Part shown: piece by piece, positions 1 through 11,062 of the stretch | How positions within the stretch are numbered: position 1 is the stretch's first letter | Layout: every line of letters begins with the position of its first letter | Source of the DNA: Aphanomyces cochlioides | Taxonomy: Eukaryota > Oomycota > Saprolegniomycetes > Saprolegniales > Verrucalvaceae | Direction: 5' to 3' | NCBI GenBank assembly: GCA_019828595.1 | Contig: JAHQRK010000028.1 | Coordinates: 834,009-898,008 of the forward strand | DNA length: 64,000 nucleotides | Notes under the pieces: generated by a model | Seen by the model: only the letters and a program-made list of their open reading frames with translations | What the model was told of the DNA's origin: nothing | The model's database searches: none | Position numbers and translations under genes: made by a program

Positions 1-762
1 ACGTCGTCCACATTGCCATTGTTGAGCGCAATGTCGTACACTGACCCTTCGAAATGGGCAACGCCAAGTTGTACTTGCGAGATGTCTTCATGGCCATACC
101 CCAATAGCCGCCGTCCGAGTTTTCATCCGACAAGGTGTCCCAAGTGGCTTTGATGTAGTTGGGGTTGATAGGACCACTGCCAGTTGGACAACCGCCTTGG
201 TTGAGAGTACTTTCATCGCAAATCCTTCCAAACCAGTCAAGTCATCCGACCCCTTGTTCGAGAGAGCTTGGACGTCAGGGATGTACTGGACGAGAGGGTT
301 GCAAGGCTCGATCTTCTTGAGATTCTTCAAGAGAGAACATCGTCGCCAGTCTCAGTACAGAACCCGACAATATTGGTGGTGTAGCCTCGATCATCGCCAA
401 TGTTTTGGATGTAGCTGTACGCTTTCCACCACGGGATGATTCCCTTGAAGTCATCACCACCGTTCTCGGCGGTCCAAACAAGGGAAAGAATGGCATAGAC
501 TTGATCTTGGGACACTTGGGACCATAACCAGTGTCCAGGTCGGAGGGGAAGCTATAAGGACCAGCGTTCGGCCAGTTTTGGGTTGGGAGGAGGAGCTGCA
601 TTGGCTTGCGAATTGAGTATTGGACGATGGCGACGTCTTCTTGCCGCAGTTGATAAACTTGAGCCAGCCAGAGTCACCAGGAGTCCCAGAATATCCATCC
701 GAGCACGTTTGGGCGGTCGCAAGAAATGTTTGAGCAAGGACGAGTGTGATGATTGCCTTCAT
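1..762 (-). pseudogene. GH46 chitosanase-like secreted protein, 5' part, multiply frameshifted
   Basis: The ATG at 762-760 opens a signal peptide (MKAIITLVLAQTFLATAQ). Further in, reading leftwards, the translated pieces match the GH46 chitosanase core: LVWTAENGG (the Glu of the SAEN-type motif), IGDDRGYTTNIVGFCTETGD (Asp of the GDxRGYT motif), then a CNPLVQYIPDVQAL segment and a YDIALNNG segment. From family knowledge this enzyme would hydrolyse chitosan outside the cell. The pieces lie in successive frames, with shifts near 570-600, 515, 330, 205 and 45. Each shift goes in the same direction and equals the loss of one base. The gene runs off the left edge, so its C-terminus is unseen. It is either a decaying gene or a good gene carrying uncorrected single-base deletions in the assembly. 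Confidence 0.75.
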
Positions 763-1349
763 GTTGGAGGATTTTCAAATGAGCTATTGGAATGAGAAGG
801 TTACGTCGAGTCGCTACATTTCCTCTGTTGTTTGGAACCTGATTCGCTTTCGGCTCTGTATCTGCCATGCCTCTTGCTCTTTCGAGAGGTACGGCGCTCA
901 AAACTGGACGGCTCGAGCGACTCTGTCGAGACAAAGCAGATCACGATACTAAACGTGCACCTTTCTCTCCATTGCACATGTGGATCAAGTGATACAGAGG
1001 AAATTACGCCGATTGAGGAGAACAACGGAGATGACTCTCACGATGACATCATGAAGACAACTTTTTTCCAGAATTCACATGGACATACGACGGAATCGGC
1101 AAGGAATCATAGGATACATCCTTCCAGTGCAGACGAGTCAAGATGCTCATGAGGCCAACAACAAGCAGCTACTATGCAATGGATTTGGCTTAGCTGTACT
1201 CAACTGGGGACGAGGGGGGGGGTCAATATTGTTGCAATGCGCTACAGTATTGGATGGGCTGCAGATGCACCGGTTTGTTGTTGTGACTTCAGTAATGCGA
1301 TTCCGCAGCCACGAACAAATCTGCGGAAAGAAAAACGCTGTTTATGGTG
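763..1349. other. No supported gene
   Basis: Between the chitosanase start and the next CAZyme fragment only short overlapping frames occur, with no recognisable motif. On the minus strand this stretch is the upstream region of the chitosanase gene. A run of nine G lies near 1213-1221. Confidence 0.4.
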
Positions 1350-1784
1350 TTATGTGGTAAGAGGGCAACCAAGCACGACGGAAACCTTCCAAAAAGAAGT
1401 TCCAGTTCCCGCACCAAGTGTGTTCTGGCACAGAATCACACTGGTCTTGGGTCCAGCCTTCAAAACACGCCGTTGCTGGAGGGTAGTAACAGTTCTTGCT
1501 GCCACCACAAGCGGAAGGCTCTGATGTTGGTTCGTCGGATGGGGCATGGTTTCGATTTGTGATGGAATCGGACTTGGGCTGGGCTCGACGTTCTTGTTGC
1601 TTAGGGATTCACGGGTATGATATCCCAGCTTTGCACTTACAAGTTGCCCCCCCCAGCGAATCCAAAACATGTCTTTGCTAGCCTCGCATCGTAATGTCCC
1701 GTCGAATGAATCAAAGGCATAAAGGACCGAGTGGACTGCCGCTTTCTTTCGTTTGAGGAGTAATCCACACAAACCTATGTACAT
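1350..1784 (-). pseudogene. Fragment of secreted CAZyme: Pro/Ser linker plus C-terminal Cys-rich module
   Basis: Reading leftwards, one frame gives a linker-like stretch (NVEPSPSPIPSQIETMPHP). After a one-base-deletion type frameshift, another frame (codons 1509 down to 1405) gives a compact Cys-rich module: CGGSKNCYYPPATACF followed by EGWTQDQC and TWCGN. The GH114 gene at 24834-25933 ends with the same module (CGDCDNCYYGPTNACF, GLTPEQC, TWCGN), so this is very likely the tail of another secreted carbohydrate-active protein. The catalytic domain that should precede it, above 1784, was not recognised. A carbohydrate-binding role is inferred from position behind a linker. The direction of the frameshift is the same as in the chitosanase next to it. 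Confidence 0.6.
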
Positions 1785-2843
1785 GTAGGGGAGATGCTTT
1801 AATTACGTGGTTCCCTTGTTCATATTGTCGAGTTTAACTCCTGTGCTTTGTAAATTCACAGCAATTGCTCGTTTCGACAATCACCAACTTGGCCGTCGAC
1901 AATTGCTCTAATCGAGAGCAATTGTTGGTGAGCTGGAGGGAGGCATTTTTTAAAGCTGCCTCCAGATCAGGATATGCAACAAGGCCTTGAATTTGCTGTA
2001 GCTACAAAGCGCCAGCTCTCAGCCACTACACACCTGAATCCATTCCAAACTCATACAAGTCCAAAGTAAATTCCAGAGTAAACTAAGATCTACTGTACCA
2101 CAAAGATGCACAACTCCCATGGATAGCTTTAGGCAAGGGCATCTCGTTTCATCAACATCGAAAGCGAAATCCAATGGGGAGAACTAGGTTTTGAGTTTAC
2201 TGGATTCAGCTCATTATTCGAGCGCCAACTGATGACTCGAACTGAAAGAGGTCTCCGAAGTCTACTCAATAGCAGTGTTGCACAACCCACAATTCGGATC
2301 TCGTTCGAACCTTCGGCGATGGTTTATTTGACGGTCTGCAGCGCTTCAAGCCGCCAATGACACTTACCTGCACGTTTTCCGCTGGAAGGTCGCAATGTGC
2401 CACTCGAATGCAAAGTAATTCATCTCCCAGTGTACGCTGAACTCGGTCCATAATCAAGCGATGTTGGCCTTGAAAGTACTCCAACGCATTTTGCAAAGAG
2501 CGAGCACGTTTGACATGTCCTTAGATCAATATTAAGTGCTCCACTGCCGCTTGATGATAGCGAAACCTTTGTTTTTATCGATCCTAACTTGATAGAACTT
2601 GTTTCACGAGAGCAATGAGAACGAAACCTGAAGCTTAATAGAGTTAGTGGATAGCTCAGCTCTACTATACATCCTTTGCCAGTCCTGGTTTGTAACGGTA
2701 GTTGCAAACTGAAAATGAAAAATTTCAACTCCAGTCGAGGTTTCTATTTGTAAATTTGGCGAATTTGTGACATTTCCGTTTGTAAAATTGAAAAAATATA
2801 AACTGGTTGACCAGGTTACAAACTTGGGAAGTTCGCTCATATC
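1785..2843. other. Intergenic; perfect 11-bp-arm hairpin
   Basis: No gene was recognised. At 1899-1925 there is a perfect hairpin, ACAATTGCTCT and its complement with a 5-base loop. Sequence from about 2600 to 2843 is probably the subterminal part of Harbinger element A, but I could not identify its terminal inverted repeat. Confidence 0.4.
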
Positions 2844-3512
2844 ATGGGAAAGGGGAAGACATGGAGCAGTCGTGAGTGCGTGTTCCTCGCCAAATGCTGG
2901 CTCGCGACGTCTGAAGATGCAAGTGTCGGTGCTGACACGAAGCTGGAAACATTTTGGAGCAGTGTGCATTCGAAGTGGCAAGACCAAACAAGTGATAAGA
3001 CGAGGACTCTCCAGGCTTTGAAGAATCAATCGGTCGTTATGCAACGCAGCGTGCAAAAGTTCTGTGGCTATCACGAGCGTGTTCAAAGGACTGACCAGAG
3101 TGGATACACTGAGGAAGATGCAGTTGAAGCTGCAATCACGATGTATATGAACATCGAGAACGAAGAGTTTGTCTATGCTGAACCATGGCGAGTTCTAGTC
3201 GTGTCCCCAAAATGGAAGCCGGTCCGCCGTGGCAAAAGGGCAAGCCTCGGTAATGATCCAACATGCAAGATTGACGCTTCGAATGAGCAAGAGGAGCACC
3301 CCAGAGGTTCCAAGTCCGCTAAATTGTACAACAAGTCCGCAAAGGATCAAAATGGGGGTCTTGTTATGATTGGAAATGCTCAAATTGAGAAGAACAATCT
3401 CTTTCGCCAATCCATGTTGATCAAACTTCTCACTCAAAGTAACGACATTGAGAATCTGGAACGTGTCAAGCAACAGCTTCTCCGAGAAACACTCGGTGGA
3501 AATTTAGAGTAG
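2844..3512 (+). CDS. MYB/SANT-like DNA-binding protein of Harbinger element A
   Basis: A 222-aa intact ORF beginning MGKGKTWSSRECVFLAKCWL. The spaced aromatic residues and the SVHSKWQDQ and VQKFCGYHERVQ segments are those of the MYB/SANT-like (NAM-like) second protein that PIF/Harbinger transposons carry beside their DDE gene. In that family this protein binds the transposon ends and helps bring the transposase into the nucleus. The C-terminal third is charged (NGGLVMIGNAQIEKNN, ERVKQQLLRETLG). It converges on the transposase gene at 3622-4663. Elements B, C and D in this window have the same convergent two-gene plan, and the homologue in element B aligns along its length (for example SEDAVVGTDQTSTSFWKSIF). 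The start is the ATG at 2844. Unlike its partner the ORF has no visible lesion. Confidence 0.75.
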   Translation: MGKGKTWSSRECVFLAKCWLATSEDASVGADTKLETFWSSVHSKWQDQTSDKTRTLQALKNQSVVMQRSVQKFCGYHERVQRTDQSGYTEEDAVEAAITMYMNIENEEFVYAEPWRVLVVSPKWKPVRRGKRASLGNDPTCKIDASNEQEEHPRGSKSAKLYNKSAKDQNGGLVMIGNAQIEKNNLFRQSMLIKLLTQSNDIENLERVKQQLLRETLGGNLE

Positions 3513-3621
3513 ATGCATTCTAGATTTTGTAGTACTGCTATTCTAAACGAGAAGACAAAGACTACCTCGAACGATTTTGCGTGTGATATCTAATGTACAT
3601 CAGTCTTAATTGATTACATAA

Positions 3622-4663
3622 CTAAACAAGAGCCGTGCCTTCAATCTCCCACAAATGATCTATTAGATCACGTTGCAAGAGCTTTGCAACTGATTCGTCC
3701 TGCATTTCAATGATTTGAGCTGTGGCCGTTGTGATACTGACTTGAGCTTGAGGCACAGCCGCAGTAATCGCAAATGCATTTGGCGCTATCGCTTGGTCGT
3801 CTTCTATACCCGCTTGGTTGTCTTCAATTATCATGTTCTGGAGAATTGCACACGCGCGCATCACCAACGCCATGTCATCTCTGTACCAAAGACGACTTGG
3901 CTCTGTGATGATGTGCCATTTGGCTTGTAGAACGCCAAAGGCACGTTCGACATCCTTTCTAGCTGCTTCTTGTTTATTTGCAAAGAGCTTCTTCTATTCA
4001 TTGTCGGGAGATGAAATGGTCTTAACAAAGACTGGCCAATTGGGATATATTCCGCCAGTCAAACAGTATCCCCTTGTACATGCTCTTCCATGCAGCGAAA
4101 ACCCAGAGACAGTCGAGACGTCCGCAAAATATCCATCAAGAAGCGGCGAGCGATCGAGAACATTCAAATCATTGCACGACCCCGGCATTCCAAAATGATA
4201 GTGCCAAATGCGTAAATCCTGCGTGACCACAACTTCTAGTACTAGGCTTGCTGTTCTATTCTTTCCTTTCATCTAAACAACAAATGAGATAGCAAAATTC
4301 CTACACACAATCTACCTGAGCTGCCCACGCCTTTGGGCAGTTCTTCCACCCCCAATGCATACAATCGAGAGACCCAAGCATCCCAGGAAATCTACGTGAC
4401 GCATTGTCGTTTTGAATCCTCAGTATTTCGCTCTCATTTGGATGCCTCAAATATTCCGGTTCATATACTGTGATGACGGCGTTGCAAAATGCCTTGAGTA
4501 GATCGCTCATTGTTGATTCTACTACGCGAAAGTACTCGTCAACCGCATCTGATGCCACTCCGTACGCCAGAGAGTGTATACATGCAGCAATCTTTTGGGT
4601 TTCAGTTGCTCCAAATTTCCCGACAGCATCCTCAACTAAGCGTCGAAACAACGCCAAACTCAT
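3622..4663 (-). pseudogene. PIF/Harbinger A transposase, broken
   Basis: A DDE-type nuclease of the HARBI1 kind. Exon 1 (4663-4316) and exon 2 (4272-3622) are joined by a 43-bp GT-AG intron (4273-4315). Landmarks are MLGSLDCMHWGWKNCP (first catalytic Asp), FGMPGSCNDLNVLDRSP, then RKDVERAFGVLQAKWH (catalytic Glu). Three defects are visible. The second catalytic position reads LTGGIYPNW where element B has LVDGIYPPW, so Asp has become Gly. There is an in-frame TAG at 3994-3996. The N-terminus is about 100 residues shorter than in element B. It therefore cannot encode an active transposase, although the MYB-like partner ORF is open. Confidence 0.85.
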
Positions 4664-5150
4664 TCTATATCGTCATAACAAATATAACAATCACACACAC
4701 GCAGAAAGCAAGCAATAGAGAAGGGTATACACAATACGTAGAGCTAGAAGGAGCTCAGTTCCGAGGAAGCAAATTGAGTAGTGAGCATTCCTCTTCACAT
4801 CATAGCTGATGCACGCCGTGAAGCATAACCAACCATCAACATATGATAATGTAACAAATGTTAAATTAAATATGGTTGGTTGATGACCTTGTTACTATTG
4901 TTACTATGAAAGAGTCGGACTCCTCTTCATAAAATACACTTTAAATTATAACTTGAATACATTATATGTTCGTTGCCGAAACTAAGCCCATTAATCGCCC
5001 GGTCCAGCGACGGCCTAACCCTACAAATAGTAAAATACACCAATCTTATTGGTTAAAATATTCAACCAATTGCCAAGACCCAAGAGGACAAAATGATGGT
5101 CAAGCTGGGTCAAGCTGGACCTCCAATCATCCACCAGGCAAATAAACAGA
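4664..5150. other. AT-rich intergenic sequence
   Basis: No gene seen. It holds a hairpin with arms AACCAACCAT / ATGGTTGGTT near 4830-4890. Part of it is probably the right end of Harbinger element A and the left flank of the MULE gene that follows. Confidence 0.35.
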
Positions 5151-5152
5151 TG

Positions 5153-5360
5153 CGGTGATTTCAGCGCTACGATCATCGCTTTTATCAGCGTTGATTACAA
5201 ATAGATTCAGCACGATTGAACAAGCGTTGATAACACCGTTGATATCACCGTTGATATCACCGTTGCCATCACTGGTGACAACACCCTTGCAATCAGCGGT
5301 GATAATACCGCATATATCAGGAATGATATTTTCATTGCTATAGCCGCTGAATTATGCGCT
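5153..5360 (+). repeat. Degenerate 12-bp-period array (GTTGATATCACC type)
   Basis: About fifteen diverged copies of a 12-base unit. In one frame they read as the tetrapeptide series VDNT-VDIT-VDIT-VAIT. Related 12-bp arrays lie at 6380-6575 and 10070-10690, within the same MULE-like gene region. The units are not identical and have no constant spacers, so this is not a CRISPR array. Confidence 0.7.
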
Positions 5361-5465
5361 ATAACTAGATCATGATCATAGCCAATCATTTTCATCCACA
5401 TTACCTGCCACTCAAACCTCTCATTTTTGTTTTGTTATGACAGGACTCACAGGGCAAGATTGGAA

Positions 5466-7525
5466 ATGTGTTCTACGGTGTACTCGATGTTTGAAAGCTC
5501 CCAATGGGAGTTATTTGTAGACGAAACAACCAATGTTCCCTTCAAGACATGTCTTATATGTAGGTACAAGTATAGTTCAGGAAGAACAGCGGAATGCGCC
5601 ATTGATGGCGGTGCTTCCGAAACGAAATATGCAACCTTCAATTTCCCCTCCATTACAGACTTTCATGCTGAAATCGCAAACATATTTTCGCAGCATAGCC
5701 AACAGCGAATTCAAGTATTTATCCGTGTGGCATCATCACAGTATATTGACTCACATGACCCTTGTGTGCAAAAAGTTCTGGACCTCCTGAAAGATGCCAT
5801 TGGATACAGCTATTGGTAAACTAATATATTGTTATTGAAACTTACACATTTAGGAGAGAAAAATTGGAGCGGTTTTGAAATATGCATATCCCATGAAGCA
5901 AAGCACATTTCGTTGCAAGCAAAAGTAGATTACAAGAGCAAAAAGAATATATCGTATTATAGCTCGTCAAGCCTCTTATCCGACGATAAGAGGCGAAATA
6001 TATCAGGGGGTGATGTATTTGATTGCAAAGGTAGAACGAATTCTTCATTAAGATTAACATATTTTAGGAATGCTGTCGAGCAACAACAAGGGATGGAATA
6101 TTTGTGTCATCATACCATGAGATAGCGCATCCTGGTGATTCTAACCAAGCAGTACAGTTATCGGAGGGTGTTTTAGAATTCATTGAGAAGAATGCCTTCT
6201 TCATGACACCTTCAAAATTGCGCGATTATTTCCTCCTGAATGCAGAGTCCTTGGGTACTGCAGAAATCCCATCCATTGCTCAAGTTTCATACTGTTGGAG
6301 ACGCGTAAGTTCTAGATTTTTTGGCTAGCTGTCATTTCACAGATGATTTTTGACCCCAAAAACACTGTGAAATCAACGCCTGTAGCAGCGTTGGTATCAA
6401 CCCTAGTATCAACGTTGATGTTAACCCTAGTATCAGCGTTGATATAAACTCTAGTATCAACGCTGATATCAACGCTGATATCAACCCTAGAATCAACGTT
6501 ATTATCAACGTTTCTAGGGACGGTAACATTGCAGCCGTTATTGGCGCTGAGATTAACGTTGAAACTCGGGATGAAATCGACTCTCTTTGTGAGAAGGCCA
6601 ATATTCTAAATTTATATTGTAGACTCTACGAGACAAGATACAAAAACACGAAGATCCTTTCTTATCGGCAATGAAGTCTTTACAGGATAACATACATGTG
6701 TCCACCGTGGCTCTAGAACCACCCAATGTTCGTTCTGTTCCTGCCTTGGCCATTTTTCTCGACGAATTGTCATCCAAAATATGTTATATGAAGGGAACAT
6801 CACATCTTGGTAGTGTCCCAGAAACAGTAATCGATTCAACGCACAGGATGACTAATGGTCACTTCGAAATGTATGCAGCATTGATATCTTTTCGAGGCGA
6901 GGGCTACCCTATTAGCTACATGTTTATTAAAAAAGACAGTATGTACCAATCGATAATATTTTGATAACATTATTCGTTTAGACCTCAAACATTTACATGT
7001 CATCTACATTATTCAATGGTTGCAGGAGCTCAAAGAACATTTTAGACTGAATCCAAAGTTTGTTCATGTGGACAAAGACTCGGCTCAAATTCGGGCGATT
7101 CGCTGCGTGTGGGAAAATGCTAAGGTCCAATTATGCCTTTGGCATTGGATCGAGCTTTAAGACAGCGGTTTGCAAAACAAGCAACATTTCCTCGTGTCAC
7201 CACGTAAGTTTGGAAATGTGCCATTCCTGAGTATGAGTAGGTACATGAAGCTCATCGCACTTCATCGACCAGCCTTTCTTGCTGATTCTCCCGATTTTCC
7301 CAGATCATCTGTAGTGGATAGTTCAGCCTGTACATCGTTAGATGCAGACGACGATACGTTTATATCGCATATTGCCATGGAAAACGACACCAGCTAGGCA
7401 CAAACAGACGCTGCTTTATCCGCACAAAACAACGTTGAATTTTTACTCTGTAAGCATCTTATTGCCGTTTACCATGAAACACAGGAGAATTTGCATAATA
7501 AGGTACATAGCCCAAAGCTACTCTG
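5466..7525 (+). pseudogene. MULE-1: Mutator-like transposase, 5' and central part
   Basis: Pieces of a MULE transposase spread over several exons. The first exon starts at ATG 5466 (MCSTVYSMFESSQWELFV). The MULE core is at about 6800-7160: VIDSTHRMTNGHFEMYAAL (first Asp), then, after a clean 43-bp intron (6939-6981), KFVHVDKDSAQIRAIRC (second Asp) and VQLCLWHW. At about 7440-7475 the sequence FLLCKHLIAVYHE looks like the end of a SWIM zinc finger. In-frame stops occur (for example after CLWHWIEL, and in the 5.9-kb exon), so the gene is decayed. It continues after 9920 and is interrupted by Harbinger B, which entered at the TAA at 7526-7528. The element's own termini were not identified. Confidence 0.7.
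6380..6575 (+). repeat. Degenerate 12-bp-period array (ATCAACGYTGAT type)
   Basis: About sixteen diverged 12-base units. In the plus frame they form an open reading stretch of Ile-Asn tetrapeptides (INPS-INVD-VNPS-ISVD). It lies inside the MULE-1 gene between the N-terminal exons and the catalytic core, so it may be coding there. Confidence 0.7.
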
Positions 7526-7672
7526 TAAGGGCATCATTACCGGTACTGGTTATTTGCTATTTGCTATTTTAAAGATCGACCAATCATATTTCGTTTTTCA
7601 GAAATAGCCAGTACAACTACACAGCGGTTCACTCGCTATTCTCCAATTTTGGTTGTTTGGTGCGTGCTTTTC

Positions 7673-8971
7673 ATGTCGGATAGTGACGACGAAGTGATTG
7701 TCGACTATCTCGTCGATGACGATGACGAGATTGTCCTTCGCATATGTAACCAAGCTTGTCGAAAGCGTCCAAGGAGGCTCCGCAGACCGAATTTCAACCG
7801 TGGAATGCTGGAGGGTCATATGAACATTCATCGCGACTACTTTTCGGAGACTCCAGTCTACTCAAACGAGCAATTTGAGCGTCGTTTTCGAATGGCTAAA
7901 CCCTTGTTCTATCGTATATGGCACACAATTGAGACGAAATGCTCCTATTTTCAACAAAAACGAGATGCTGCTGGTAAACTCGGCGCATCCTCGCTCCAAA
8001 AGATCACTGCCGCCATACGATTTCTGGCATATGGTGTGGCATCCGACATGTATGATGATTATATTCGACTGGGTGAATCAACGATAAACGAATGCCGACG
8101 ACAATTTTGTGTCGTGATTATGGATTGCTTTGAAAATGAATATCTCCGTGAACCAAATGCGGAAGACATTGCCAAGTTGCTTGAAATTGCTGAAAAACGA
8201 GGTGTGCCTGGAATGATTGGATCTTTGGATTGTACACATTGGGAATGGAAAAATTGTCCCACAATTTATGCTGGTGCATATCAAGGTAAATCTCAAACTC
8301 CAACGATAGTTCTAGAAGCTATCGCTGATTATCGCTTATGGATTTGGCATGCATTCTTTGGAATGCCTGGATCACTCAATGATATCAATGTGCTCAACAG
8401 ATCCCATTTGTTTGACAATTTACATGCAGGAAAAACGCCCCCATGCAACTACGAAATACGTGGAACTAGTCGAACTGTTGGATACGTCCTTGTTGATGGA
8501 ATATACCCCCCATGGTCAACTTTTGTGCAAGGCTTTTCCAACAATGACGATGAAATGAAGGTAGAGATTTTGACTTGATAGAAAACGCAATCTCCTTTCT
8601 AGCAATTTTTCACAACAATTGTATCAAAATACCGCAAGGACGTTGAGCGAGCGTTTGGCGTGGTCAAAGCAAATTGGCACATTTTGTCAAAGCCTTGCTC
8701 TTTGTGGTACACAAGTAAAATGGAGGCCATTGTGAAAGCATGTATTATCATGCACAATATGATTGTGGAGTACAAAAGCAATTGCGGTGAAGATATGAAT
8801 GAACTTACAAATGCGGTGTCTGAACAAGTCGAGACAACAGCACGAGTATTTCTACAACTACCCACGAGTCAACCCCCAAATATTCAAAACCGTGTCGAGC
8901 ATGCCCGATTACGTGACGATCTGGTACAACACTTATGGTTACTGAAGGGGGCTGGATATAAGTTTTCCTAG
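7673..8971 (+). CDS. PIF/Harbinger B transposase (HARBI1-like DDE nuclease)
   Basis: Two exons, 7673-8560 and 8603-8971, joined in frame across a 42-bp GT-AG intron (8561-8602), give about 418 aa. The ATG at 7673 (MSDSDDEVIVDYL) is preferred because upstream in-frame codons lack ATG. The full DDE set is visible: MIGSLDCTHWEWKNCP (Asp), YVLVDGIYPPW (Asp) and YRKDVERAFGVVKANW (Glu). The N-terminus is acidic and followed by a basic patch (RKRPRRLRR), as expected for a nuclear protein. No frameshift or stop was found, so the catalytic gene may still be functional. Its MYB-like partner on the other strand is damaged, however. The gene was carried into the MULE-1 gene by the transposon. Confidence 0.88.
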
Positions 8972-9030
8972 AGCTGTGTAGCGATGTCTATTTACTGCAT
9001 TCGTAGTTGCATTAAAGTTAAACATTGCAA

Positions 9031-9759
9031 TCATAGACTGTGCAAATTGTTGTCAACATTGTTGGCTTCAATACAATTGGGCGAGAATTTGTTGATGTAT
9101 TGTTGTTTCATCAATTCAAACACTTGCCGATTTTCGCTGGGTATTTCATCGATTGGCTTCATGAGCATTTTCAACAGCATGTAATGACCGAACTGTTCAT
9201 TCTTGGTGTCCATAGATGCATTCAATTGTTGAATTGCATTGTCTTTTTGATCTTCGATTTTTGCAGACTCTTTCCCCTTTGGACGCTGGGGAACTTGTTG
9301 ATTTATCACATCATCACCGTGATCTTAACCATTATCGTCAGATCGTACGCGCTTTGATGAGTGCATGACTTTTGATGTCCATTTGGGGCTATGTTTTAAT
9401 TCTTCCCAGCAATGGAGATATTTGAAACTTTTCTTGTTGGCTCGTCTCTGGTACTCGGTGATGGAGTCGCGGATGACATATTCATTGTTCGCTCCGCTGG
9501 GCAGCGATCTTAGTATATAGTCGTAGCAACCACAAAACCGCTGTACCTCTTTATTGATGTCTCCGAAGTGATTCATAAGACCATCAGCTGTTCGCTCAGT
9601 GGAAGCAGATGGCAGGCGTGCCATCCAGTGCTCAAAGATGCTTTTCCAGAATGAAGTTGATGTCTGGTCCGTCCCAACCACCGCATCTTCGCTTACAGCA
9701 ATCCACGAGCGACAGAGCTGACGGTCCTCGTACTCACTGTACGCAGTACCTCGCCCAAT
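9031..9759 (-). pseudogene. MYB/SANT-like partner protein of Harbinger B, disabled
   Basis: The reading frame from 9759 downwards runs GRGTAYSEYEDRQLCRSW then SEDAVVGTDQTSTSFWKSI, aligning with the MYB-like protein of element A. Where element A has ATG, this copy has ATT (9759-9757), so the start codon is lost. A TAA stop also interrupts the frame after KRVRSDDNG. The same frame continues beyond it (VINQQVPQRPKGKES) to the natural end at 9031. Both lesions are single-codon changes in an otherwise open frame, so inactivation looks fairly recent. Confidence 0.8.
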
Positions 9760-9920
9760 GACAGAGTTTTGAAGAATAGACTGGCTGGCTATTCGGCTCG
9801 AGAATAGCCAGTCAGTTAAATAGAATAGCGAATAGCCAGTCCAATGTGGAGATTCTTGGCTATTGTCCGGATAAAAAAATGAGAATAGCCCTATAGCCAG
9901 TACCGTTAAAGATGCCCTAA

Positions 9921-10928
9921 TATGTCTATTAGTTCTTGGCCCCTCAATTTAAAGTACGGCGTTACACTAAACCGTTATGGAAGTTTCCGTCATCGAAACA
10001 GGAGATGCTGCATGAAGAAATCGAAAAGCTGAATTTTTTTTCGTCGTTTAGCAATTCTGTCGTCCATCGCGATGTTGATCCTGACGGTGATAACACGAAT
10101 ACTCTCAACGGTGATCATACCGGTGCTTTCGACGGTGATGCTTGCTGCGATTACGACATTGATAATGACGGTGGCCTACTTGGTCGTCAATGCGCTACTA
10201 TCAACGGTGTAACTGCAGACTGTCATACATGTGAACCCGACATCAGAGGAAGCAGTGCTACTAGTGGTAATCAAAATGACACAAGTAACGGTTCGAACGG
10301 TACAAGCTCCATGGATATCATCATCGAAACGCCAGTTCTTCTAAGCGACGTGAGTAACGATTCTAATACCGTTGACACATCAGCTTTTTCCAACGGCGTA
10401 AGCAACGGTGACTTTGACTGTGGATCTAGCGGTGCTATCAACAGTGTTTCAAGCGCTAGAACAAGCGGTGAAACACCAGTTCTTCTAAGCGACGTGAGTA
10501 ACGATTCTAATACCGTTGACACATCAGCTTTTTCCAACGTCGTAAGCAACGGTGACTTTGACAGTGGTTCTAGCGGTGCTATCAATAGTGTTTCAAGCGC
10601 TAGAACAAGCGGTGAAATCGACGGTATGTTCAACGGTAAAAGTAGCTGTGATCTTTACGGTGGTTTAGACGGTCGAGTCAACGTTGACGATACTCTCCAT
10701 TTAAGAAATGTGGAAGCTATGGCTAAGCAAATTTCCGAAACATGTGATAAATTGAAGGCATTTTGCCACAGACAAACTGTTAACCCAGACGTTCTGAAAA
10801 CTTTACAAGGCCTTCTTCAACCTGTGGAGAATTATTTATCACAAGCAGGTGGAATTGACAAACAGCGAAAGCGCCGACGAACCAACAAAGATATACAGTC
10901 GATGCTGAGAACTTACGAAACAAATTAA
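9921..10928 (+). pseudogene. MULE-1: C-terminal exon after the Harbinger B insertion
   Basis: An open frame of about 330 codons with no initial ATG resumes directly after the TAA target duplication. It begins APQFKVRRYTKPLWKFP, as expected for the tail of the MULE-1 protein interrupted at 7525. It contains a long Gly/Asn/Asp/Ser-rich repeat region (NTLNGDHTGAFDGD and similar), then ISETCDKLKAF, and a basic C-terminus (KQRKRRRTNKDIQ) that could be a nuclear localisation signal. A 144-bp unit (48 aa beginning ETPVLLSDVSNDSNTVD) is duplicated in tandem at 10325-10468 and 10469-10612. Assignment to MULE-1 rests on position; an independent gene is possible. Confidence 0.55.
10070..10690 (+). repeat. 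12-bp-period array with 144-bp tandem duplication
   Basis: Diverged units of the type AACGGTGATxATAC run through this part of the MULE-1 C-terminal exon. Within it, 10325-10468 is repeated almost unchanged at 10469-10612. It shares its period and core (GGTGAT) with the arrays at 5153 and 6380. Confidence 0.7.
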
Positions 10929-11062
10929 TTCATTTCCACATTAATGAATTGACTGTCTGTAAAAAATTCTCGTAGAATACCATTGATCTATAATGTGTCA
11001 AATTGCCATATCTATAAAAATGATATTTTTGCGCAAAATGACACAAAGAAAAAGTTGTTTTA

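Larger units (their letters stand above)
7529..9917. mobile_element. PIF/Harbinger element B, complete with TIRs and TAA duplication
   Basis: Both ends can be placed exactly. The left end GGGCATCATTACCGGTACTG (7529 on) and the reverse complement of the right end (up to 9917) GGGCATCTTTAACGGTACTG match at 22 of 25 bases over the full TIR. The element is flanked on both sides by TAA (7526-7528 and 9918-9920), the 3-bp target duplication usual for PIF/Harbinger. Subterminal repeats of AATAGCCAGT are clustered at 9780-9900, including a 10-bp-arm hairpin, and single copies occur at the left end. These are candidate binding sites for the MYB-like protein or the transposase. Size is 2389 bp, with a convergent transposase and MYB-like gene. 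Confidence 0.93.

Noticed and set aside
5153..5360. CRISPR-like array
   Set aside because: Units are 12 bp, diverged and contiguous, without conserved repeat/spacer structure, in a eukaryotic transposon gene.
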